Shown here one piece after another: positions 36,595-44,298 of a DNA stretch of 64,000 nucleotides; within the stretch, counting starts at the first letter, position 1; each line of letters begins with the position of its first letter. The translations under genes and the position numbers were made by a program. Below the pieces are notes generated by a model. That model worked only from the letters and a program-made list of their open reading frames with translations. It was not told the DNA's origin and did no database searches. The DNA is from an uncultured Prevotella sp. (GTDB lineage Bacteria > Bacteroidota > Bacteroidia > Bacteroidales > Bacteroidaceae): positions 1-64,000 of the forward strand of contig CALUGW010000001.1 in the NCBI GenBank assembly GCA_944320305.1, given 5' to 3'.

Positions 36595-37830
36595 TCAAAT
36601 CTCTTTCCCGGCCAGGAACACTCGGTTTATGAGTGGCGTTGTGTAGGCGTATGGGATGAAGTCTGCCGACGGAACAGGGTCGGTGATAAAGAAATTCGCA
36701 GCCTTGCCTGTGGTTATTGAGCCGTGCGAGCTGCTTAGACCCATTGCGCGGGCGGCGTTGACGGTGGCGGCATTGAGAGCCTCGGCTGGGGTGAGCCTGA
36801 GCTTGATGCAGGCCAGCGAGACCACGAACTTCATGTCGCCGGAGGGCGTGGAGCCAGGATTGTAGTCGCTGGCCAGTGCCACGGGCAGTCCGGCGTCTAT
36901 CATCCGGCGTGCCGGCGCGTAGGGCATATTGAGAAAGAATGATGTGCCGGGCAGCGCGGTTGGCATTGTCTGACTGTCTTTGAGAACGGCAATCTCGCTC
37001 TCAGGCATGTTTTCCAGATGGTCAACGGAGAGTGCGCCGTGCCTCACAGCCACGGGCAGTCCGCCTGTGGCGGCCAGCTCGTCCACGTGAATCTTGGGTC
37101 TCATGCCCCATTTTGCGGCGGCCTCGAATATGCGGTCTGTGTCGGCGGGAGTGAAGAAACCCTCATCGCAGAACACGTCTACGAAGTCGGCCAGCCGCTC
37201 GCGCCCCACCTCGGGTATCATCTCGTCGGCCACGAGGCTGACATATTTGTCGTGTTCCATGCCGCGGCCGACTGCATGGGCACCGAGAAACGTTGACACC
37301 ACGCGGGCCGGCACGCTCTCGCTGATGCGGCGGATTACGCGCAGCATCTTCAGTTCGTCGGCCGTATTGAGTCCGTAGCCGCTCTTGATTTCGATGCAGC
37401 CGGTGCCCTTGAGCATCACCTCGCGCACGCGGCGCATGGATTGGCGGTACAGCTCGTCCTCGCTGAGGGTGTGCAGCAGGTCTGCCGAATTGAGTATGCC
37501 GCCGCCCCGGCGGGCTATCTCGGCGTAGCTAAGGCCGCGGATCTTGTCTGCAAACTCGCCCTCGCGGCTGCCGGCATAGACTATGTGCGTGTGTGGGTCG
37601 CACCATGCCGGCATGACAAACCCGCCATTGGCGTTGGCCACAGTGTCTGCCGCGATGCCGCCGGGGGGCATCGAGGCCATCGGGCCGAATGCCTTGACAA
37701 GCCCGTCCTCGGCCAGAAGCCAGGCGTTCTCGAGGCAGTGCAGCGTGTTCATCTCCTTGCCTCTGAGGCATGGCTTGCCGGAGTCGAGGATTCCGGCAAG
37801 CGTTCCTATGTTCTCAACAAGCAGGCGCAT
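36595..37830 (-). CDS. hutI: imidazolonepropionase HutI
   Basis: The 411-residue amidohydrolase opens the imidazolone ring to N-formimino-L-glutamate, step 3 of histidine degradation. Metal ligands are visible at His80 and His82 in CDPHTHIVYAGSR. RGGGILNSADLL and KSGYGLNTADELKML are family segments, and later HVDELAATGG and ASDYNPGSTPSGDM carry further ligands. The start overlaps the hutH end by 17 bp. Last gene of the operon, followed by a strong terminator. Confidence 0.95.
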   Translation of the reverse strand: MRLLVENIGTLAGILDSGKPCLRGKEMNTLHCLENAWLLAEDGLVKAFGPMASMPPGGIAADTVANANGGFVMPAWCDPHTHIVYAGSREGEFADKIRGLSYAEIARRGGGILNSADLLHTLSEDELYRQSMRRVREVMLKGTGCIEIKSGYGLNTADELKMLRVIRRISESVPARVVSTFLGAHAVGRGMEHDKYVSLVADEMIPEVGRERLADFVDVFCDEGFFTPADTDRIFEAAAKWGMRPKIHVDELAATGGLPVAVRHGALSVDHLENMPESEIAVLKDSQTMPTALPGTSFFLNMPYAPARRMIDAGLPVALASDYNPGSTPSGDMKFVVSLACIKLRLTPAEALNAATVNAARAMGLSSSHGSITTGKAANFFITDPVPSADFIPYAYTTPLINRVFLAGKEI

Positions 37831-39304
37831 TGCTTCTCAGGAATTCTATCGAGCGGCTGATGTGGGGGTACATCACCTCGTCGTTGACAATGAATGGCAC
37901 TGTGCGTCGGTATGCGGCGCAGACATTTTCAAGCAGGGGCGACGACTTGAGCGGGCGGCGGAAGTCGAGCGCCTGGGCGGCGTTGAACAGCTCTATGGCC
38001 AGCACGCGCTCGGTGTTGAGCACCACCTTGTATAATTTCAGCGCCGCGTTCGCTCCCATGCTGACGTGGTCCTCCTGCCCCTGGCTCGAAGGTATGCTGT
38101 CTACGGAGGCCGGTGTGCAGAGGCTCTTGTTGAGGCTCACCACTGAAGCGGCTGTGTATTGTGTGATCATAAAGCCGCTGTTGACTCCCGGATTGGCCAC
38201 AAGGAAGCTGGGCAATCCGCGTGTGCCGGATACAAGTTTATAGATGCGGCGCTCTGATATGTTGGCAAGTTCGCTCACGGCGATGGTAAGGAAGTCCATT
38301 GGCAGGGCTATCGGCTCGCCGTGGAAGTTGCCGGCAGAGATTATGAGGTCATCGTCAGGGCAGACCGTGGGGTTGTCTGTGGCGGAGTTTATCTCGGTGT
38401 CGATTACGGACGAGACATAGGCCAGAGTGTCTTTGAACGCTCCGTGTACCTGCGGTATGCATCGGAACGAGTAGGGATCCTGCACATATTCTTTTGGCTT
38501 TGCCACTATCTCGCTGTCTTCGAGCAGCTTGCGCATATTTGCAGCGGTGTCTATCTGGCCTTTGTGGGGTCTCACCTGGTGTACGGCATCAGTGAAAGGC
38601 TCCACAAGTCCGCAGTAGGCGTCGAGCGACAAGGCCGCGATGGTGTCTGCCCAACGGCCCAGACGGCGGCTGTTCAGGATGGCCCAGACGGCGAACGCTC
38701 CCATGTTCTGTGTTCCGTTGAGCAGTGCCAGGCCTTCTTTTGAGGCCAGTTTGATGGGGCGCCAACCGTTCTTGCGGAGCATCTCGGCTCCGCTCATCAC
38801 CTTGCCGCGGAACTCAACCTCGCCCAGGCCGACAAGCGGAAGCGACATATGTGCCAGCGGAACCAGGTCGCCGGAGGCTCCGAGTGAGCCTTGCATGTAA
38901 ACAATCGGGTAGACATCGTTGTTGAAGAAGTCCACAAGCCTCTCCACGGTGTCGAGCTTGCAGCCTGAATATCCGTAGCTCAGAGACTGTATCTTGAGCA
39001 GCATCATTATCTTGACAATCTCATTGGGCACACGGTCGCCGGTGCCGCAGGCGTGAGACATCATAAGGTTTATCTGCAGCTGTGCCAGATGGTCTTTGCC
39101 GATTGACACGTTGCAGAGCGACCCGAAGCCGGTGGTCACGCCGTAGATGGGGTTTTTGTTTTCCGAGATTTTCTTGTCAAGATACTCGCGGCAGCGCACG
39201 ATTCGACGGCGGGCGTCGTCGCTAAGCTCTACCTTGTATCCTTTTTCTATTATTTCGCCGATGCGCTCTATCGACAGGTGCTCGGCTGATATATGGTGAA
39301 TCAT
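37814..39304 (-). CDS. hutH: histidine ammonia-lyase HutH
   Basis: The 496-residue enzyme converts histidine to urocanate and ammonia. The MIO cofactor-forming Ala143-Ser144-Gly145 triad is in GSLGASGDLVPL. YGVTTGFGSLCNV near residue 54 and the Gln/Tyr-rich late segments are typical. Length fits the family. It lies 14 bp after hutU. Confidence 0.96.
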   Translation of the reverse strand: MIHHISAEHLSIERIGEIIEKGYKVELSDDARRRIVRCREYLDKKISENKNPIYGVTTGFGSLCNVSIGKDHLAQLQINLMMSHACGTGDRVPNEIVKIMMLLKIQSLSYGYSGCKLDTVERLVDFFNNDVYPIVYMQGSLGASGDLVPLAHMSLPLVGLGEVEFRGKVMSGAEMLRKNGWRPIKLASKEGLALLNGTQNMGAFAVWAILNSRRLGRWADTIAALSLDAYCGLVEPFTDAVHQVRPHKGQIDTAANMRKLLEDSEIVAKPKEYVQDPYSFRCIPQVHGAFKDTLAYVSSVIDTEINSATDNPTVCPDDDLIISAGNFHGEPIALPMDFLTIAVSELANISERRIYKLVSGTRGLPSFLVANPGVNSGFMITQYTAASVVSLNKSLCTPASVDSIPSSQGQEDHVSMGANAALKLYKVVLNTERVLAIELFNAAQALDFRRPLKSSPLLENVCAAYRRTVPFIVNDEVMYPHISRSIEFLRSNAPAC

Positions 39305-39318
39305 ACTCTTTGAAGGTG

Positions 39319-41358
39319 TTAGTTGTCGGTTTGTTTGCCGTAGACACTGTCCACGACAGCGTCGTCCACGAGGTTGGGCATTGTCACTTTCAGCTCCGGT
39401 GTGCGTTCCATCTCGCGCACGATGCTGTGCATCGAGCCTTCGTTGCGGGCCCAGCTGCGGCGCGCTATGCCGTTGTTCACATCCCAGAACAGCATCTCGC
39501 GGATGTGGCGGTCACTGTCGATGCCGCCGTCTATCACCATTCCGAAGCCTCCGTTTATCACTTCGCCCCAGCCGACACCGCCGCCGTTGTGGAGCGAGAC
39601 CCATGTCGCTCCGCGGAAGGAGTCGCCGATAACGTTCTGCACTGCCATGTCGGCGCAGAACTGCGAGCCGTCGTAGATGTTGCTGGTCTCGCGGAATGGT
39701 GAGTCGGTGCCCGACACGTCGTGGTGGTCGCGTCCCAGAACGACGGGGCGGCTTATCTCGCCACGGCGTATCGCCTCGTTGAACGCGAGGGCTATTTTTG
39801 CGCGTCCCTCGGCGTCGGCGTATAGGATTCGTGCCTGCGAGCCTACCACGAGGTGGTTGTGTCCGGCCTCCTTGATCCAGTGAATGTTGTCGTCCATCTG
39901 GTGGCGTATTTCTTCTGGAGCCGTTGCCTTGATTTCTTCCAGCACCTGCGCGGCTATGCGGTCGGTGGTCTCAAGGTCTTTCGGGTCGCCCGATGTGCAC
40001 ACCCAGCGGAACGGGCCGAAGCCGTAGTCGAAGAACATCGGTCCCATGATGTCTTGCACGTATGACGGATAGCGGAACTTGCCGTCGGCCGCCATGATGT
40101 CTGCTCCGGCACGTTGTGACTGGAGCAGGAAAGCGTTGCCGTAGTCGAAGAAGTACATTCCGTGCTCCGCCAGCTTGTTTATCGCGGCAACCTGTCGGCG
40201 CAATGAGGCCTGCACGCGCTCACGGAACGCCGCCGGATCGTCGGCCATCATCCTCTTTGACTCCTCGAGAGACATTCCGACAGGATAATATCCGCCGGCC
40301 CACGGGTTGTGAAGCGAGGTCTGGTCGCTGCCCAGGTCAACCTTGATGTTCTCCTCGGCCAGACGCTCCCAGAGGTCAACCACGTTGCCGACGTATGCCA
40401 TCGAGACGGTCTTGCGGGTCTCCACGGCATTGCGGATGGCCGGTATCAGCTCGCCAAGGTCTGTGTGCAGCTCGTCAACCCAGCCCTGGTCGTATCGCTT
40501 TTGCGCCGCCATCGGGTTTATTTCGGCCACTACGCTCACCACGCCGGCTATGTTGCCCGCCTTGGGCTGTGCCCCCGACATGCCACCGAGACCGGACGAC
40601 ACGAAGAGCATTCCGTGTATGTCCTTGCGCCCGGTCTCTTTCTGCATCTGCATCCGGGCGGCGTTGAGCACAGTGATTGTGGTACCGTGGACAATGCCCT
40701 GCGGGCCGATGTACATATAAGACCCTGCGGTCATCTGCCCATACTGGCTCACGCCGAGGGCGTTCATGCGCTCCCAATCGTCGGGCCTGGAGTAGTTCGG
40801 TATGACCATGCCGTTGGTCACAACCACCCTCGGGGCATTCTTGTGCGAGGGGAAAAGGCCGAGCGGATGGCCGGAATACATCACGAGCGTCTGCTCGTCG
40901 GTCATCTCGCTGAGATATTTCATTGCCAGACGGTACTGCGCCCAGTTTTGGAATATTGCCCCATTGCCGCCGTAGATGATCAGCTCGTGGGGATGCTGCG
41001 CCACTGCCGGGTCCAGGTTGTTCTGGATCATCAGCATTATTGCGGCAGCCTGAAGTGAGCGATGAGGATAGTCGTCTATCGGGCGGGCGTACATTTCGTA
41101 GCGCGGGCGGAAACGGTACATATATATTCTTCCGTACTTTTCCAGCTCCTCGGCAAACTCCGGCGCCAGTGTGGCGTGGAATTTCTTGGGGAAGTATCTC
41201 AGCGCGTTGCGCAGCGCCAGACGTTTTTCATCCGGTGTCAGTATGTCCTTGCGCTTTGGCGCGTGGTTGATGTTCTGGTCGTATGGCATCGGTTCCGGCA
41301 GCACGTCGGGTATGCCTGCGCGGATTTCCGCAGCGAATTCTTCTTTAGTCATGTTCAT
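39319..41358 (-). CDS. hutU: urocanate hydratase HutU
   Basis: The 679-residue protein converts urocanate to imidazolone propionate with a tightly bound NAD. It is longer than the ~555-residue proteobacterial enzyme, as is usual for Bacteroidetes. Conserved blocks include LVMYSGHPLGLFPSH, FVSSGLGGMSGAQPKAG, DQTSLHNPWAGGYYP and GVGWGEVINGGFG. Three bases separate it from ftcD, so translation is tightly coupled. Confidence 0.95.
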   Translation of the reverse strand: MNMTKEEFAAEIRAGIPDVLPEPMPYDQNINHAPKRKDILTPDEKRLALRNALRYFPKKFHATLAPEFAEELEKYGRIYMYRFRPRYEMYARPIDDYPHRSLQAAAIMLMIQNNLDPAVAQHPHELIIYGGNGAIFQNWAQYRLAMKYLSEMTDEQTLVMYSGHPLGLFPSHKNAPRVVVTNGMVIPNYSRPDDWERMNALGVSQYGQMTAGSYMYIGPQGIVHGTTITVLNAARMQMQKETGRKDIHGMLFVSSGLGGMSGAQPKAGNIAGVVSVVAEINPMAAQKRYDQGWVDELHTDLGELIPAIRNAVETRKTVSMAYVGNVVDLWERLAEENIKVDLGSDQTSLHNPWAGGYYPVGMSLEESKRMMADDPAAFRERVQASLRRQVAAINKLAEHGMYFFDYGNAFLLQSQRAGADIMAADGKFRYPSYVQDIMGPMFFDYGFGPFRWVCTSGDPKDLETTDRIAAQVLEEIKATAPEEIRHQMDDNIHWIKEAGHNHLVVGSQARILYADAEGRAKIALAFNEAIRRGEISRPVVLGRDHHDVSGTDSPFRETSNIYDGSQFCADMAVQNVIGDSFRGATWVSLHNGGGVGWGEVINGGFGMVIDGGIDSDRHIREMLFWDVNNGIARRSWARNEGSMHSIVREMERTPELKVTMPNLVDDAVVDSVYGKQTDN

Positions 41359-41361
41359 TTC

Positions 41362-43074
41362 TCACCTTTTAATTACTTGTTCAACCATTTCCATGATTTC
41401 CTTTTCGGCCTTGTCTGCCTCGGCCATCAGTCTTTCGGCTTCGCCTGTGAGGCTGTCGGCCTGTGCTTTGTCTTTCAGCGAGGCTGCGTTGATCTTCACG
41501 TTCAGCCCGGCTCCCATTACTGCCGCGCGCGCCGCCAGCGCTCCCACACCGGCGTCAGACACGCTGTTGGGGTTGCCGTCGGCGACCATAGCCTTGCAAA
41601 TGGCAAACACCTCGGTGGCCTTTTTCATCGTTTCCAGCGGAATCTGGGCGGCAAAAAGGGTGGCTTTCTGTATCGCCTCGGAGCGTGCGCGCTTGTCCTC
41701 ATCGGTGTTCTTTGGCATTGAGAATGCCGCCATGATGCGGTTGAACGCCTCCGTGTCCTCGTTGACAAGATGCAGCAGCTCGGTCTCCAGCTCCACTCCG
41801 CGGTCTGCCCATCGGCTGAACTCCTCCCAGCGGTCGTCCCACCCCGGCTTGTGTGCCGACAGGTTGGCCACCATCGTGGCGAGCGATGCGCCCAGCGCGC
41901 CCATATATGCCGACACGGAGCCGCCGCCGGGAGCCGGCGACTCGCGCAGCGTCTCGTCGGCAAAGCCTTTCACGCTGAGGTCCGTCAGCTTCTCCGGCGC
42001 TTGGCTTTCGGACTCCAGCAGATATTCTATAACTTTCTCCTTCGGGTTGAACGGGCGCAGGTCGTCCAGTCCGAGCGACTTCACCGCAATGCCGATGATG
42101 TCCTCCTTGGGTATTCCTGTGGATCTTTGCTGCTTGCGCAGGAAGTATTTACCGGCCTCTGTCAGCGTCCGTTCCGGCACGAGGCCCACAATCTCAGTGC
42201 CCGTAACGCGCAGCCCGCGGGCCTGAGCGCAGCGGCACACTTCGTCGAACGCCACGTGCAGCGGCGTCTGGTTGATGTCTGTTATGTTCATCGACACCTG
42301 CGCAATGCCGTACTCCTTGATGAACCATCCTATGGCCTTGGTGGCTTTGAGCGTACCGGGGCGCATTATAGGGTTGCCGTCGGCATCGCGCTTTATCTGT
42401 CCGGTTATCGGATTGCCGGTGCGCTCCGGGCGTCCTTTCTCGCGCACGTCGAATGCTATGGCATTGGCTCTGCGCGTCGAGGTTGTGTTGAGGTTGAAGT
42501 TCACGGCGATAAGAAAGTCGCGTGCGCCTACCACGGTACATCCCGTCCGGGCCACGTCCTCGTCATACGGGCGCGCTCCGAAGTCGGGCTGCTCGGCCGG
42601 ATCCATAATCCTTTCGGCTATGGCCTCATATTCTCCTTTGCGGCATACGGCCAGGTTGCGCCGCTCCGGCTTCAAGGCGGCTGCCTCGTAGCAGTAGCAC
42701 GGAATGCGCAGCTCGGCCGCAATGCGCCCGGCCAGTTTGCGGGCAAGCTCGGCGCATTCCTCGAGTGTTATGCCGCTCACCGGCACTATCGGCAGCACGT
42801 CTGTCGCCCCGATGCGCGGGTGTGCGCCGTGGTGGCGGCGCATGTCTATCACCTCGCCGGCCTTGCGCACGGCCTTGAAAGCCGCCTCGCACACGGCCTC
42901 GGGCGTGCCCACAAACGTCACCACCGTGCGGTTGGTGGCCTCGCCCGGGTCAACGTCGAGCAGCTTCACGCCCTCGGTGGCCTCTATCTCGTCTGTAATC
43001 TGTTTTATCACTGCCTTGTCGCGCCCCTCGCTGAAGTTGGGCACGCACTCCACAATTTGTCTTTTTCCTGCCAT
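41362..43074 (-). CDS. ftcD: bifunctional glutamate formimidoyltransferase/cyclodeaminase FtcD
   Basis: The 570-residue protein starts with a formiminotransferase domain (~5-325: ECVPNFSEGRDK, RHHGAHPRIGATDV) that moves the formimino group from formiminoglutamate to tetrahydrofolate. A cyclodeaminase domain follows (~365-570: ESPAPGGGSVSAYMGALGA) that releases ammonia to give methenyl-THF. Fusion of the two activities is the animal-like arrangement; many Bacteroides have them separate. It links histidine breakdown to the folate pool. Confidence 0.94.
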   Translation of the reverse strand: MAGKRQIVECVPNFSEGRDKAVIKQITDEIEATEGVKLLDVDPGEATNRTVVTFVGTPEAVCEAAFKAVRKAGEVIDMRRHHGAHPRIGATDVLPIVPVSGITLEECAELARKLAGRIAAELRIPCYCYEAAALKPERRNLAVCRKGEYEAIAERIMDPAEQPDFGARPYDEDVARTGCTVVGARDFLIAVNFNLNTTSTRRANAIAFDVREKGRPERTGNPITGQIKRDADGNPIMRPGTLKATKAIGWFIKEYGIAQVSMNITDINQTPLHVAFDEVCRCAQARGLRVTGTEIVGLVPERTLTEAGKYFLRKQQRSTGIPKEDIIGIAVKSLGLDDLRPFNPKEKVIEYLLESESQAPEKLTDLSVKGFADETLRESPAPGGGSVSAYMGALGASLATMVANLSAHKPGWDDRWEEFSRWADRGVELETELLHLVNEDTEAFNRIMAAFSMPKNTDEDKRARSEAIQKATLFAAQIPLETMKKATEVFAICKAMVADGNPNSVSDAGVGALAARAAVMGAGLNVKINAASLKDKAQADSLTGEAERLMAEADKAEKEIMEMVEQVIKR

Positions 43075-43113
43075 GACAATGGGTTAGTTCTTGTTGGTGT
43101 TAGTGTTATTCAG

Positions 43114-43773
43114 TCACTCCTCGTATTCCGTGGAGTCCTCAATGCCTGCCTCGGCCAGCGCCTCGCGCCGCTCCACGCACGTTCCGCAGCGCCCGCAGTG
43201 CTTCTCGCCGCCCTTGTAGCACGACCACGTCTCGGCGTAGTCGATGCCCAGCCGCTTGCCTTTGCGGGCGATGTCGGCCTTGGTCAGATTGGTGTAAGGA
43301 GCCACCACGCGCACCCCCACATACGTTCCCGCCGTCGTCGCCGCGTCCATCGCGCTCACGAACTCCGGCCGGCAGTCGGGATAAATGGCGTGGTCGCCGC
43401 CGTGGTTGGCTATCAGCACGTTCTTCAGCCCGTTGCTCTCGGCTATTCCGGCCGCGATGGCGAGCATGATGCCGTTGCGGAACGGCACTACCGTAGACTT
43501 CATGTTGTCGTCGGCGTAGTGCCCCTCGGGAATGGCGTCGGCCCCGTCGAGCAGCGAGCTTTTGAAGTATTTGTGCATGAAGTCCAGCCCGATGGTTATG
43601 TGCCTTATGCCCAGCCGCCCGCAGTGCATTGCCGCCAGCGGAATCTCGCGGGCGTTGTGGTTGCTGCCGTAGTCGAACGACACGGCCAGCGCGATGCTGT
43701 CCTTCATGTCGTAGAGCAGCGTCACGCTGTCCATGCCGCCGCTCACCACGATAAGCGAGTCGTGCGCCGTCAT
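43114..43773 (-). CDS. queC: 7-cyano-7-deazaguanine synthase QueC
   Basis: The 219-residue enzyme makes preQ0 from carboxy-deazaguanine and ammonia with ATP. The PP-loop is VVSGGMDSVTLLYD near residue 8 (SGGMDS), and the zinc-binding cysteines are at the C-terminus (CYKGGEKHCGRCGTC). It overlaps ridA by 4 bp upstream and is followed by ftcD, which places a queuosine/preQ0 gene at the head of the histidine operon. No other queuosine genes are in the window. Confidence 0.94.
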   Translation of the reverse strand: MTAHDSLIVVSGGMDSVTLLYDMKDSIALAVSFDYGSNHNAREIPLAAMHCGRLGIRHITIGLDFMHKYFKSSLLDGADAIPEGHYADDNMKSTVVPFRNGIMLAIAAGIAESNGLKNVLIANHGGDHAIYPDCRPEFVSAMDAATTAGTYVGVRVVAPYTNLTKADIARKGKRLGIDYAETWSCYKGGEKHCGRCGTCVERREALAEAGIEDSTEYEE

Positions 43774-44144
43774 CTTGCAGCCACCATTTCAATCTCAACC
43801 AAAGCGCCCTTCGGCAGAGCCTTCACGGCGAATGCCGAGCGGGCGGGGTAAGGCTCGCTGAAGAATTCGGCATAGACCTCGTTCATCGCGCCGAAGTCGG
43901 CAATGTCTGAAAGCAGCACCGTGGTCTTCACCACGTTCGTCAGTTCCAGTCCGGCCGACCGCAGTATGGCCTGAGCGTTGAGTATCGACTGGCGTGTCTG
44001 CTCCTTTATTCCGCCCCCGGGGAAAGCCCCTGTGACAGGGTCTATGGGCAGCTGGCCCGATGCGTAAACAAATTCGTTGGCCTCTATCGCCTGGCTGTAC
44101 GGCCCGATGGCGGCCGGAGCCTTTTCTGTGCTTAATGCTTTCAT
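43770..44144 (-). CDS. ridA: RidA-family enamine/imine deaminase
   Basis: The 124-residue protein is full length. Signature segments are AIGPYSQAIEANEFVYASGQLPIDP and the C-terminal YPARSAFAVKALPKGALVEIEM, with the catalytic Arg in PARSA. RidA hydrolyses reactive enamines formed by PLP enzymes. As first gene of the ridA-queC-ftcD-hut unit it may protect against reactive intermediates of amino acid breakdown (inference). Confidence 0.92.
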   Translation of the reverse strand: MKALSTEKAPAAIGPYSQAIEANEFVYASGQLPIDPVTGAFPGGGIKEQTRQSILNAQAILRSAGLELTNVVKTTVLLSDIADFGAMNEVYAEFFSEPYPARSAFAVKALPKGALVEIEMVAAR

Positions 44145-44257
44145 AACCGTTGTGTTTTTATATATAATATTAATGTGTACGTTACTCTTTCCTTCCGTGC
44201 CCGCTGTAGTCGCGTCCGCCTTTGCGGTTTGTCACTGCGGACAGTGTAATCCAACCA

Positions 44258-44288
44258 CAAAGATACAATTTATCGGCAGGAAATGCAA
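44258..44288 (-). promoter_or_regulatory. promoter of ridA-queC-ftcD-hutUHI operon
   Basis: On the minus strand TTG (44286-44288), 20 bp, TATCTTTG (44258-44265). The leader to ridA is about 105 nt and holds no clear riboswitch-like fold that I can identify. I see no other promoter before hutU. Confidence 0.6.
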
Positions 44289-44298
44289 GCTTTGTCTG

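Noticed and set aside
41770-43851. 693-codon plus-strand frame opposite ftcD and queC
   Set aside because: It spans two well-identified genes on the other strand, has low-complexity composition rich in His, Leu and Val, and shows no domain.
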